A program made the position numbers and the translations under genes. From positions 1 through 34,920 of the forward strand of contig CAISYZ010000225.1 in the NCBI GenBank assembly GCA_903889895.1: a stretch of 34,920 nucleotides of DNA. Reading direction: 5' to 3'. Shown in pieces: positions 4,768-11,681 of the stretch. Source of the DNA: an uncultured Verrucomicrobia subdivision 3 bacterium (GTDB taxonomy: Bacteria; Verrucomicrobiota; Verrucomicrobiia; Limisphaerales; UBA11358). The notes under the pieces were generated by a model, which was not told where the DNA came from, made no database searches, and saw nothing but the letters and a program-made list of their open reading frames with translations. Numbering within the stretch: the first letter of the stretch is position 1; each line of letters begins with the position of its first letter.

Positions 4768-5742
4768 TCAGTTGAGCTGCCAGTCGCGCAGCAACTTCGT
4801 GTGCGCCGACCGGATGGCCTGCACGCTGGTGATCGGCTTCTTCGCGCCAGCCCGAATTTCCTCGGCCAGCTTGAACTGCTTATAGACGGCACGGTAGCAA
4901 CCCTCGTGGCCGACGATCTGCTCGCCCAGGTCGCAGACCGATTCCAGTTCGCCGTTCAATTCCGGCATCAGACTCGTCGCCAGGTGCGTGATCAACGTGC
5001 GCGGATTGGACGGCTGGATTTCGTTCCAGAGCTGGATGCGGCTGAAGCGTTGCGTGTCGCTCATCAGCAGATCATGGAGCGCCGGCGTGCCGATGAGCGC
5101 GATGGGAATCAAAGTCTCCTCCCAGAAATCCACGAGCCATTGCAGCGCGGCCTTGGTGAGCTTGTGCGCGTCGTCCACGATCAACAGCCGGTCGCTGCCA
5201 GCCAGTTTGGCGATCAAGAACTGCGCGCGCTTAGTCTGACCGTCCCAGCCCGCCTGGCCGACCGCCTTGAAGAGCGCGCCCTCGACGGAATTCTTGTCGT
5301 TGTTCCAGGAGCGGACGTGGAAGTAAATCGCCAGCGGATTTTCGCGCAGATAAAATTCGCCCGCGCGCGACTTGCCGCCGCCGCTCACGATCACCATGCA
5401 GCCGATCTCGTTCAGCTTCCGCAGCGTTTCCAAACCATTGCAGACGGCCCGCGTCTCGTCCGTGCTGATCGTCTCCACGCCGGAGGCCCGGCGGCGCGCT
5501 TCGTTCCGAAAGAAGTCTTCCAGCTTGCGCTCAAACATGGCGAGATCGCCGCTGAATTCCTTTCCGTTGCAATACTGGCTGACGTAGCTCGAATTGACGC
5601 CGAGCTTCTTGGCCAGTTTGTTGTTGCTGTAGTTTTCCTTCGTCGGCCCGGCTCGGAGTTCGAGCAGGCGCTGGCGGAGGGTTTCGTTGAAGTGCGGGGC
5701 CGCACTGGCCACCGGAGTTTTATCTAATGATGTCGCGCTCAT
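4768..5742 (-). CDS. MuB-like AAA+ ATPase, transposition target-selection protein
   Basis: 324 aa from the start chosen here. In Mu, MuB binds DNA as an ATP-dependent filament, delivers target DNA to the MuA transpososome and gives target immunity. Residues below count from the upstream Met at 5790. An N-terminal helix-turn-helix (56-80, NNKLAKKLGVNSSYVSQYCNGKEF) resembles the MuB DNA-binding domain. The P-loop reads VSGGGKSRAG (135-144), lacking the first Gly of GxxxxGK[ST]. Walker B is LLIVDDAHKL (202-211), and a sensor-like IGTPAL follows. I prefer ATG 5742 because an A/C-rich leader like that of other genes precedes it and there is no overlap; ATG 5790 would overlap the previous gene by 14 bases. 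Located after MuA, as in Mu (A then B). Confidence 0.85.
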   Translation of the reverse strand: MSATSLDKTPVASAAPHFNETLRQRLLELRAGPTKENYSNNKLAKKLGVNSSYVSQYCNGKEFSGDLAMFERKLEDFFRNEARRRASGVETISTDETRAVCNGLETLRKLNEIGCMVIVSGGGKSRAGEFYLRENPLAIYFHVRSWNNDKNSVEGALFKAVGQAGWDGQTKRAQFLIAKLAGSDRLLIVDDAHKLTKAALQWLVDFWEETLIPIALIGTPALHDLLMSDTQRFSRIQLWNEIQPSNPRTLITHLATSLMPELNGELESVCDLGEQIVGHEGCYRAVYKQFKLAEEIRAGAKKPITSVQAIRSAHTKLLRDWQLN

Positions 5743-5776
5743 TTGTTTTTGTGTTTTGTTGTTGTGGTTATCACCC

Positions 5777-6184
5777 TCAAGCGAGGGCAAAATCTTGTTG
5801 TTTAGGCACTGGCGGCAGGCCGTGCCGGCGCAGAAATTCAGTGGCGAGCGCCGCGCTGGTGAGTTGATACACGTTCAGCCAGGCGCTCTTGCGGTCTGGC
5901 CGCGTGGACTTGGTGCGCAGCGCATACCATTGCCCCGCGCTGTCGAGATGCCCCACCGGCTGGATCACCTTCGCGTTCTTCAGCAGTTCCACAACGCTGC
6001 CGGCAATCCCGCTGCCCGGCTCGCCGGTGGCACTCCGCAAGGAGTCCGGCACAATGTCCGTGGTGAAATGCCCGCCCTTCGCCAGCGCCTTTTCCACGAG
6101 CGCCACCGCGAACCGTTGCAGCTCGTGATTTTTCCAAATGATCTCCTGGGCGATGGCTTCCTGAAATTTGGCGTCGGGATTCAT
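5777..6184 (-). CDS. Small protein between transposase and MuB (135 aa), possible winged helix
   Basis: Lies between the transposase stop (11 bases upstream) and muB. Residues 1-35 are helical (FQEAIAQEIIWKNHELQRFAVALVEKAL). The middle, HFTTDIVPDSLR...SGIAGSVVELLKNAKVIQPVGHLDSAGQWYALR, has the helix-helix-strand-turn-strand pattern of a winged-helix DNA-binding domain, and the tail is Ala/Leu-rich. Family not recognised. An insertion between A and B is not present in Mu itself, so this may be a lineage-specific accessory factor for transposition or replication. The fold is my reading of the pattern and is not established. Confidence 0.6.
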   Translation of the reverse strand: MNPDAKFQEAIAQEIIWKNHELQRFAVALVEKALAKGGHFTTDIVPDSLRSATGEPGSGIAGSVVELLKNAKVIQPVGHLDSAGQWYALRTKSTRPDRKSAWLNVYQLTSAALATEFLRRHGLPPVPKQQDFALA

Positions 6185-6195
6185 AAACGTGGTGG

Positions 6196-8376
6196 TTAGA
6201 GTTCCAGCGCCTCGCGCGCGATGCGTTCGTCGTCGTCGCGGCGCTGCTGTTGTTTCTTGGTGACTTGTTTCTCCGTCATCACCGCGCGCACCGTGTGCGC
6301 GACCGGCGATATGACCGTCTCGCGGCCAATCAACTTCGGCGCGGTCACGGTGACAAAACCGGCGTTGTATTCGCGCATCTGGACGAGCGACGCATTCTCG
6401 TCACTCGCCAGTTCGGTCGCGCGGGCCTTCGCCACATTGAGCGCCGAGGTGGAGTAGCGAATGGCAGCGGCGAGCGCGTCGCTGTCGCCCTGCTTGACGA
6501 GGCCGCGCCGCAACCACGTTCCGAGGATGCCGCCCCGGCCATCGGTCAAAGTCAGGAAGCGCGGATCATCGGGATTGAAATAGCAGAGGCACTTCGTTTC
6601 CGGCGGCAGGGCGAACTCCGCGCTCGGCGGCGCGTAGCGGAGCACCTTGCCTTCCACCATGATTTGAATCTCGCCGTTATCCTTGACCGGGCATGACCGC
6701 TGCGTGTGCGCGTAAAACGCCGTGAGGATTTCCGGCGAAACTTTGGTGAACGGATCGCAGCCGGCCAGCAGCCAGGCAGCGCGTTCAATCGGGCTTTCCA
6801 TCCGTTGCCGCGTTTTGATGCCGGCCATATCCGCCGGTGCCGTGTTCGCTGGTTGCCAGTTCGCGCCATCAAACCATTCAGCGATGGTATTAAAACCTTC
6901 GAGGTCGTGTTCCGTGCGGCGGTTCTGGATGCCGAAAATTTCAAACAGCCCGCTGCGCGCCTGGGGAATGGTGTAAAACGGATAACGTAAATCCGCGCGA
7001 TCCTCCGGGCGATGGCTCGTCCAAATTTCAATCGCTTCTTTTTCCCGCTGGCGATACTCCGCCGGCAGCTTGGAGTAATTCAAACCGATCTGGCCGGGGA
7101 AATGCGAGGTGAGCAGATGTTGCAGCCGGTTCAAACTTTCCAACATCGCCTTCGCTTTGGAATTGCCCACGGCCTTCTCGCCGTAACCGACCGGCGACTT
7201 CCCGTTGATCATCGAAGAATAGGAAACATGAATCCGCTCCGGCCCGATCATTTCCGTGAGCGCATCCGCCGTGCCTTGAGCCAGCGTGGCGGTGCCGCGC
7301 TCGATCTTCCACGTCATCTGATACGGCGGCAGGCCGTAAGTTTCGAGCAGCCAGCCAGTGAGCTGCTTCATGTCCTGCAACTTCAAATGTTCCTGCGAAC
7401 CATCATCGCGCGCGCGCGCCGGCCGCATCCCGAAGCCGAGCAACATCGAGGTCGCCACATCGCGCGCCACCAGCAGCCAGAGATCGTTCACCTGCCCGCT
7501 GTCCGTGTCCATCACGCGGAAATCGCAACGCACGTCGTCGAACTGCACCAACTCCATGAAGCGGAGTTCTGTCCGCGTGCCGTGGACTTGCGGCGTGAAA
7601 TTTTTCGCGGCGTGAATGCCTTCGTGTAAGAGCGCCTTGACCGGCGCGGAAAACTTGGCGCGTCGCTTCATCTGCTGCCGGATGTTCGATGAAGACCAGC
7701 CGTCCGGCAAAATCGCGCGTGTGCGATTGTCCCAATTCACCTCGTAGCCGGGAATGATTTGCGATTGACCGCGCTGATCGCGACCGGTCGCCCATTGCCG
7801 GTGGATGGAAAGAATCGCCTGCTCCATCGCATCGCCGCGCTTGAACTCACCGCAGCGCGCTGCGAGATAATCCAGGAAGCTATCCGGGAGGCCGCGCTGG
7901 CTCGCCTGCCACGCCGCGCCGGCCTTCGCGCGATTCACCAGCACCAGCCAATCCTGCTGTGCCAGCCACAGGTCATATTTGCCCCGGAACGTTTTCAGCG
8001 GATTGAACTCGCGATAGATGGTGAGCGCCCGCGCGCAGGCGGGTTGGATTTTAATGGCCTCTTTTCCGGTCGTTAAATTGCGGACGAACAGCACGGCGGC
8101 TTGCAGCCGTTTCACCTGGGCGCGCAGATCGAACGGCAACCGGCTGAAGAGCGCCGGCTCCATTTCCCACTTCGGCAGCGGCGCGCGATGCGCGAGGTAG
8201 GTCTTGACGCACGCGACGGGCAAAAGCGCGCTGCCATTTGTGCCACATGGAACAGCGAGCGAAGCAACAACCGGCGAGAGCAACTGGCTTCCGCCAGATT
8301 CGTGCAGGGTGACTGGTAGCGGTTGTCCCTGACTTGAGCTGTTCGCCGGTTGAAAATTGTCGAGGTTGGAGATCAC
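6196..8376 (-). CDS. MuA-like DDE transposase
   Basis: 726 aa, close to MuA (663 aa). It would cut the phage ends and join them to target DNA during replicative transposition, the phage's replication mode. The order is an N-terminal DNA-binding part (about 1-260), a catalytic RNase H-like rve core, then a mu-type beta-barrel region (about 480-640) and a basic tail (KKQQQRRDDDERIAREALEL) like the region of MuA that contacts MuB and ClpX. Active-site candidates are D280 or D281 (LVQFDDVRCDF) and E413 (MLESLNRL). The expected second Asp is E359 (TWKIERGTATL). The start is GTG in a GTGA overlap with the preceding gene, with a clear Shine-Dalgarno (GGAGG, 6 nt upstream), one of few in this operon. 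Confidence 0.87.
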   Translation of the reverse strand: MISNLDNFQPANSSSQGQPLPVTLHESGGSQLLSPVVASLAVPCGTNGSALLPVACVKTYLAHRAPLPKWEMEPALFSRLPFDLRAQVKRLQAAVLFVRNLTTGKEAIKIQPACARALTIYREFNPLKTFRGKYDLWLAQQDWLVLVNRAKAGAAWQASQRGLPDSFLDYLAARCGEFKRGDAMEQAILSIHRQWATGRDQRGQSQIIPGYEVNWDNRTRAILPDGWSSSNIRQQMKRRAKFSAPVKALLHEGIHAAKNFTPQVHGTRTELRFMELVQFDDVRCDFRVMDTDSGQVNDLWLLVARDVATSMLLGFGMRPARARDDGSQEHLKLQDMKQLTGWLLETYGLPPYQMTWKIERGTATLAQGTADALTEMIGPERIHVSYSSMINGKSPVGYGEKAVGNSKAKAMLESLNRLQHLLTSHFPGQIGLNYSKLPAEYRQREKEAIEIWTSHRPEDRADLRYPFYTIPQARSGLFEIFGIQNRRTEHDLEGFNTIAEWFDGANWQPANTAPADMAGIKTRQRMESPIERAAWLLAGCDPFTKVSPEILTAFYAHTQRSCPVKDNGEIQIMVEGKVLRYAPPSAEFALPPETKCLCYFNPDDPRFLTLTDGRGGILGTWLRRGLVKQGDSDALAAAIRYSTSALNVAKARATELASDENASLVQMREYNAGFVTVTAPKLIGRETVISPVAHTVRAVMTEKQVTKKQQQRRDDDERIAREALEL

Positions 8377-9362
8377 TTGGCACCTCCGTTGTGTTTGATG
8401 TAGCCGCGCGCCGTTTCCATCGCCTTGTCCAGCGCCGCGAGTTCCGGCGTGCCGGCAATTTCGCCGAGACCCTTGTCGTCGCTCATCTCAATGAGCCACT
8501 CGGCAATCTCTTGCGCCTTCAGCGTCCGCTCCGTGATGCGTTCCTGCCGTTCCAGCTCCTCGGCATTCGCGCGCTGCTCCTTCGTTGCGCCGCCCTGACC
8601 GGCCAAGCGGCCACGCTTTGGCTTCTCGCCATCGTCCGACTGTTTGAACTCCATGAAGAGCGCCCGCTGGGTCTTACCGTCCACGAGTTCAAAAATTTTC
8701 TCTCGCATTGGGGCAAGGCTTTCCGGCACCTTCTTGTCCGCAATGAGGAGGAACTGGCCGGGTTTCAAATGTGCATCGTTTGCACATTTGGCGATGGTCG
8801 CTAAATACTTTTCGATGGTCGGGCAGCCGCAACTTTCCAAAACATTCTTCGTCAGTTCCATGTAGCCGGACAGCGCCCGCGAGGCGCGTGGCTTGCCGGT
8901 AACGGAATCAAGGGTGGCAAGTTTTGGGCAATGCTCGGCGAGCCATGCGCCGAACTCGCCGTGCTTGAGCTGGCCTTCCTTGATCTCCCAGGCGAACAGT
9001 CCCAGCGCCACCACGCGGCGCATTCCGTTCTGCGCCTCGGTGAACAGCTTGTTCAACTGCTTGGCGGCGGCGGCATCGTTGCCGGATTTCAGATTGGCGG
9101 CGGGTGCCAGTTTGGCGGGTTTCAAAACTTCGACGGCTTGTGATTTGTTGGCGTTGTTTTTCATTTCTTCTCGGTAGTAGGGCGAGGCTTTGAGTTCGGA
9201 TTCCGACCAGATGCTGCCTGGCCGGCCGTTAAGGATTGTGAGTGCCGCATCGCGGTTGATGAACGCCTTGGCATCGGCGAAGTTTTTGCACCAGCCATAA
9301 TTGTTGGACATATACGACCAGTTGCCGGTGGCACCGCGACAGATGTAAAACTTTTCACTCAT
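8373..9362 (-). CDS. DUF3102-like early protein (329 aa)
   Basis: The central region (about 104-172: LNKLFTEAQNGMRRVVALGLFAWEIKEGQLKHGEFGAWLAEHCP...SRALSGYMEL) has the pattern of DUF3102, found in phage and plasmid proteins and often beside partition or replication genes: an invariant-looking helix, the HGEF-WL motif and a helix-turn-helix-like continuation. Residues 1-62 form a separate small N-terminal module ending near a second Met at 67. The C-terminal part is charged (KPKRGRLAGQGG, then EELERQERITERTLKAQEIAEWL) and probably coiled coil. It overlaps the preceding gene by ATGA and the transposase by GTGA, so these are coupled. The role is probably DNA binding in replication or regulation; this is inference. 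Confidence 0.65.
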   Translation of the reverse strand: MSEKFYICRGATGNWSYMSNNYGWCKNFADAKAFINRDAALTILNGRPGSIWSESELKASPYYREEMKNNANKSQAVEVLKPAKLAPAANLKSGNDAAAAKQLNKLFTEAQNGMRRVVALGLFAWEIKEGQLKHGEFGAWLAEHCPKLATLDSVTGKPRASRALSGYMELTKNVLESCGCPTIEKYLATIAKCANDAHLKPGQFLLIADKKVPESLAPMREKIFELVDGKTQRALFMEFKQSDDGEKPKRGRLAGQGGATKEQRANAEELERQERITERTLKAQEIAEWLIEMSDDKGLGEIAGTPELAALDKAMETARGYIKHNGGAK

Positions 9363-9592
9363 GATTTGAGTCCAGCGTCACGCTGGGCTTGGATGATGGT
9401 TACGGGAATAAAAGTGTTGGTATCGACTTCAGCGTTGGGCATCAGCTCATTCACCTGCGCGAGCAGCACCTCGCCGTTCTCGGCCACGATGCAGATTTGG
9501 TCGTCGCCGTTGGCCAGCAACACACCGACGCCGGTGAAACCGCCGACCGGCTGCTTGCGCGTGATGAGTTCGGATTTAAGCTGGCTGCTCAT
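9359..9592 (-). CDS. Small unknown protein (77 aa)
   Basis: Chosen start MSSQLKSELITRKQPVGGF at 9592, because the longer frame upstream is Pro/Gln-rich, lacks a sensible start context and overlaps the neighbouring 52-aa gene. The product is mostly beta-type (VGVLLANGDDQICIVAENGEVLLAQVNELMP, 20-50), suggesting a small barrel or SH3-like fold. It overlaps its upstream neighbour (ATGA, 9592-9589) and downstream neighbour (ATGA, 9362-9359) by four bases each, so it is well embedded in the operon. No function recognised. Confidence 0.6.
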   Translation of the reverse strand: MSSQLKSELITRKQPVGGFTGVGVLLANGDDQICIVAENGEVLLAQVNELMPNAEVDTNTFIPVTIIQAQRDAGLKS

Positions 9593-9747
9593 AAATTTTT
9601 CTTGGCGCGGCTGGGGCGCTGCCGGTTGAGGATTTTGCGCTTGGCGGTTTGTTGCTCCTTGTGTTCGCGCTGCGTCAGGCTGCAGATGGAGCACACGCCC
9701 ATGAACCAGGTGTGGTGTTTGCAGACAGATGAGAGTTGAGTTTTCAT
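9589..9747 (-). CDS. Small putative zinc-finger protein (52 aa)
   Basis: Starts MKTQLSSVCKHHTWFMGVCSICSLTQREHK and ends in a basic tail (KRKILNRQRPSRAKKNL). C9, H11/H12, C19 and C22 form a plausible zinc-binding set (C-x1-2-H ... C-x2-C), as in short HNH-like or zinc-ribbon phage proteins; the HNH catalytic signature itself is absent. The ATGA overlap with the 77-aa gene supports translation. It begins 19 bases after the helix-turn-helix gene. Probably nucleic-acid binding, by composition only. Confidence 0.55.
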   Translation of the reverse strand: MKTQLSSVCKHHTWFMGVCSICSLTQREHKEQQTAKRKILNRQRPSRAKKNL

Positions 9748-9766
9748 GAGGGTCCAGCGTCTGTGG

Positions 9767-10198
9767 TTACTGAATTCGGGAACGCAAAAACTTCCGCAGG
9801 CTTTCCGTCGAGACCTCGCGACCGTGCAGCTTGAATTCGCCGCTGCGGATCAGGCGCATGACGGTGACGTGGCTCATCACCCATTGCACCTCCAGCTCGC
9901 CGCGCCGGTAGGTGGCGCGGTCGCCCAGCACCAGTTGGATGATGGCCTCGTTGCCCAGCCCGGCCACCGTCTCCGGCGCGATCACGCCGCGCATCCAAAA
10001 GCGCAGCTCGCGGATGCCGCCGTCCGCCGAGGCGGACACATCAAACACCCCGCGCAGTTCGCCGGCATCCACGGCGGCAAGCACGCTCTCGGCATCCACG
10101 CCGCGCGCGGCGCGCACGGTGGCGAGGTCCACCAGCACCGTCCGCGCGCTCAACCGGAGGTTGAGGCGCGGCTGGTAGCCGGTTTCAGTCATGCTCAT
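9767..10198 (-). CDS. Helix-turn-helix DNA-binding protein (143 aa)
   Basis: The C-terminal segment 106-140 (WVMSHVTVMRLIRSGEFKLHGREVSTESLRKFLRSR) is a typical small winged/MerR-type helix-turn-helix of the excisionase class: a recognition helix VTVMRLIRSG, then a GR wing and SxESLRxFL. The N-terminal part has repeats of hydrophobic helices (VLVDLATVRAARGVDAESVLAAVDAGELRG) that look like a second, older copy of a similar fold. Located in the early operon upstream of the transposition genes, it may play the Ner-like or excisionase-like role of an early regulator. Which site it binds is unknown. Confidence 0.65.
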   Translation of the reverse strand: MSMTETGYQPRLNLRLSARTVLVDLATVRAARGVDAESVLAAVDAGELRGVFDVSASADGGIRELRFWMRGVIAPETVAGLGNEAIIQLVLGDRATYRRGELEVQWVMSHVTVMRLIRSGEFKLHGREVSTESLRKFLRSRIQ

Positions 10199-10213
10199 AT
10201 TCGGTCGCGCGGA

Positions 10214-10339
10214 TTAAAGTTGCGGTTGGCGGGTTTTTAATTGGCACCCGGCAGCTTGCCGGTGGAAGGCGAGCCATTTGCCGAGGCGATGCCCGCGCCG
10301 GTTGCGCGCAGGAAAGAATTTGCGGAACAGTTTTTTCAT
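10214..10339 (-). CDS. Tiny very basic protein (41 aa)
   Basis: MKKLFRKFFPARNRRGHRLGKWLAFHRQ followed by QAAGCQLKTRQPQL. More than a quarter of residues are Lys, Arg or His. It starts 4 bases after the stop of the preceding 76-aa gene and ends 15 bases before the helix-turn-helix gene, so it fits the tight spacing of the operon. Composition alone cannot prove a coding role; it could be a small nucleic-acid-binding peptide or a chance ORF. Confidence 0.4.
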   Translation of the reverse strand: MKKLFRKFFPARNRRGHRLGKWLAFHRQAAGCQLKTRQPQL

Positions 10340-10343
10340 AAAT

Positions 10344-10574
10344 TCAGTGGACGCGGGTGGTGGTGGGGATGCGCACCGGCGCCGACCAGCGCGGGGTTTG
10401 TTTGCCGATGGCGGCGGCGTTGAGGAGGCAGAACCGGTTACCCACGGCGGCGCAGACTTCCACTCGCTCGCGGGCGTTCAGGTCTGGATCGGTCTGGCAG
10501 TCCACGTTGAAGCCGTGAAGTTCCAGCGCGGACGTGGCGCGGCTGATGCACAGCAGGTAAGTGAGTTGGGTCAT
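10344..10574 (-). CDS. Small unknown protein (76 aa)
   Basis: Chosen start MTQLTYLLCISRATSALELHGF (10574); the longer frame upstream overlaps the neighbouring membrane-protein gene in another frame and is Pro-rich without a plausible start. The product continues NVDCQTDPDLNARERVEVCAAVGNRFCLLNAAAIGKQT, with four cysteines, and ends IPTTTRVH. Unknown family. It lies 7 bases after the membrane gene in the same operon. Confidence 0.5.
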   Translation of the reverse strand: MTQLTYLLCISRATSALELHGFNVDCQTDPDLNARERVEVCAAVGNRFCLLNAAAIGKQTPRWSAPVRIPTTTRVH

Positions 10575-10581
10575 AAATTTT

Positions 10582-10740
10582 TTAACGTCCGTTGAGGGAA
10601 TCCCAAACCCAGTCGGTAAAGGTGGCTTGGGGATATTTGTGGGTGAAGGTTTCGTAATCCTGCCGGGCGGCCAGCCAGAACAGCCCAATGAGCAGCGTCA
10701 CACCCACTACCGAGATTAAAAATTGAAGTGCAGCCTTCAC
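10582..10740 (-). CDS. Small single-pass membrane protein (52 aa)
   Basis: GTG start at 10740 overlapping the previous stop (GTGA) with a strong Shine-Dalgarno, GGAGGTGCGAA, directly before it; this closely matches the start of the transposase gene (GGAGGTGCCAA then GTGA). An N-terminal transmembrane helix (AALQFLISVVGVTLLIGLFWLAA, 3-25) is followed by a polar tail (RQDYETFTHKYPQATFTDWVWDSLNGR) predicted outside the bilayer. The longer ATG frame (10809) is rejected because it would overlap the upstream gene by about 70 bases. Could be a superinfection or holin-like accessory; unassigned. Confidence 0.6.
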   Translation of the reverse strand: MKAALQFLISVVGVTLLIGLFWLAARQDYETFTHKYPQATFTDWVWDSLNGR

Positions 10741-10967
10741 TTCGCACCTCCGATATTCAAATGCCGGCGGATCGTCTGGCCGACTTCTTTGCGGACGCCT
10801 TTGGGGCAATCCATCAAATGACAGCGCAGGATGTTGATTGCGGCATCGCGTCCGCCCAGTGCGCAGCCTTCTAGAAAATTAGTCTGGCCACGATACGGGC
10901 GCAGATAGATCGCGCTGTTGGCCAGTTGGATCGCGGCAGACTTCAGTATTGAACAGGCAAGACTCAT
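10737..10967 (-). CDS. Small unknown protein (76 aa)
   Basis: Begins MSLACSILKSAAIQLANSAIYLRPY with a good Shine-Dalgarno (GGAGG about 5 nt before the ATG), which is unusual among neighbours. The ATGA overlaps the preceding 61-aa gene. The C-terminal half is helical and basic (GGRDAAINILRCHLMDCPKGVRKEVGQTIRRHLNIGGAK). No domain recognised. It sits near the front of the early operon, just after the RHH regulator and a small gene, where phages place immunity and early host-control proteins. Confidence 0.55.
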   Translation of the reverse strand: MSLACSILKSAAIQLANSAIYLRPYRGQTNFLEGCALGGRDAAINILRCHLMDCPKGVRKEVGQTIRRHLNIGGAK

Positions 10968-11149
10968 ACAACCTCCTTTTTGAAATTCGCGTAGCGGAAC
11001 ACGATGACCTCTTCCTTCGGTGCCGGCGGTGCGGTGAAGGCCGCCACCGGCACCGTGCGGATCGCGCGGCTAGGATTGTTCACGGCGTTTTCGGAAAGCC
11101 GGCGGACGGCAGCGAGCGCGGCGGCGGCGTTGGATTTAGTGATGGGCAT
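10964..11149 (-). CDS. Small unknown early protein (61 aa)
   Basis: Start MPITKSNAAAALAAVRRLSENAVNNPSRAI at 11149, two bases after the RHH stop codon; the longer frame runs antisense-like through the RHH gene and is not credible. An Ala-rich N-terminal helix is followed by a Pro-rich linker (AAFTAPPAPKEE) and a short basic end (VIVFRYANFKKEVV). Tight coupling to the RHH gene upstream and an ATGA overlap downstream. It may be a partner of the regulator; nothing more can be said. Confidence 0.5.
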   Translation of the reverse strand: MPITKSNAAAALAAVRRLSENAVNNPSRAIRTVPVAAFTAPPAPKEEVIVFRYANFKKEVV

Positions 11150-11150
11150 A

Positions 11151-11333
11151 TCAGGAAACGCTGCGCTGAACTTTTTCCTTGAGGGCGTCGCGGATGATTT
11201 TTGACCGGTCGCTGTCCAGCGTGGAAACCGCCTGATCAAGAGCGTTAACCAAAGTAATCGGCAGCCACGCGCCGACAAAAACACTTTCCGAAGTCCGAAC
11301 CGCACCACGTTTCATTTGCTTGCGAAGTTTCAT
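11151..11333 (-). CDS. Ribbon-helix-helix regulator, first gene of the leftward operon (60 aa)
   Basis: 60 residues with the Arc/MetJ layout: a basic N-terminus (MKLRKQMKRGAVRT), a beta strand about 17-23 (SVFVGAWL), helix A about 26-38 (ITLVNALDQAVST), and helix B about 42-57 (DRSKIIRDALKEKVQR). RHH proteins bind as dimers, inserting a two-stranded sheet into the major groove at tandem half-sites. The partner encoded across the control region has the same helix B motif (RSxxxRDALxEK). The gene starts at the edge of a region rich in TTTAAC half-sites, so autoregulation is likely. Candidate repressor or Cro-like switch protein of this phage. Confidence 0.7.
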   Translation of the reverse strand: MKLRKQMKRGAVRTSESVFVGAWLPITLVNALDQAVSTLDSDRSKIIRDALKEKVQRSVS

Positions 11334-11414
11334 TTGTTAAACCGACTTTAACTCAATTTAACGCCCTGCCAAGAAAAATCTTGAACAAAATGCAAGGGGC
11401 GTTAAAACTTAATC
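11334..11414. promoter_or_regulatory. Divergent control region with TTTAAC operator-like half-sites
   Basis: This 81-bp gap separates the two divergent gene blocks and lies between two RHH genes. It contains GTTAAA (11336-11341), TTTAAC (11347-11352), TTTAAC (11357-11362) and GTTAAA (11401-11406). The first two make a small inverted pair; the second and third are direct repeats exactly 10 bp apart. TTTAACGCCC (11357-11366) and GGGCGTTAAA (11397-11406) are a perfect 10-bp inverted repeat around a 30-bp spacer. RHH repressors characteristically bind such helically phased half-sites. Promoter elements must be here for both operons; I see no unambiguous -35/-10 pair. Confidence 0.65.
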
Positions 11415-11681
11415 ATGCCGGGTAAACATGACACCGAAAAATTTAAGCTGGTTGGTTGCTATGTGGACGTTGATTTCCTTGCCGAAATTGATGCGGTTCG
11501 CGGCGAGAAGGGACGTTCGCAATTTCTGCGCGACGCTCTTCAGGAAAAACTAGAAGCCGCCGGGGTGACAGTTTTGCGCGACAAGGTAGTGGCACCGGAT
11601 CGTGCCGGCAAAGGCGGACGCAAAGCTGCGCCGGTTTCTTATTTCAAAAAACCGCGCACACAAAAACTCCGCACACCATGA
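11415..11681 (+). CDS. Ribbon-helix-helix regulator, first gene of the rightward operon (88 aa)
   Basis: The N-terminal 50 residues form an RHH unit: a strand about 11-18 (KLVGCYVD), helix A about 19-29 (VDFLAEIDAVR), and helix B about 33-48 (GRSQFLRDALQEKLEA). Helix B matches the facing regulator (RSxxxRDALxEK). A 38-residue basic extension follows (RDKVVAPDRAGKGGRKAAPVSYFKKPRTQKLRTP), which could contact DNA or RNA. The facing gene lacks this tail. The two may compete for the same operators, like CI and Cro. It overlaps the next gene by ATGA. Confidence 0.7.
   Translation: MPGKHDTEKFKLVGCYVDVDFLAEIDAVRGEKGRSQFLRDALQEKLEAAGVTVLRDKVVAPDRAGKGGRKAAPVSYFKKPRTQKLRTP

Noticed and set aside
4750-5727. 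Plus-strand frame of 325 aa opposite muB
   Set aside because: Antisense shadow; the minus strand carries a P-loop, Walker B and helix-turn-helix.
11336-11406. GTTAAAC and related boxes in the control region considered as attC core sites
   Set aside because: They lack the paired stem arms of attC and their spacing fits RHH operator half-sites better.
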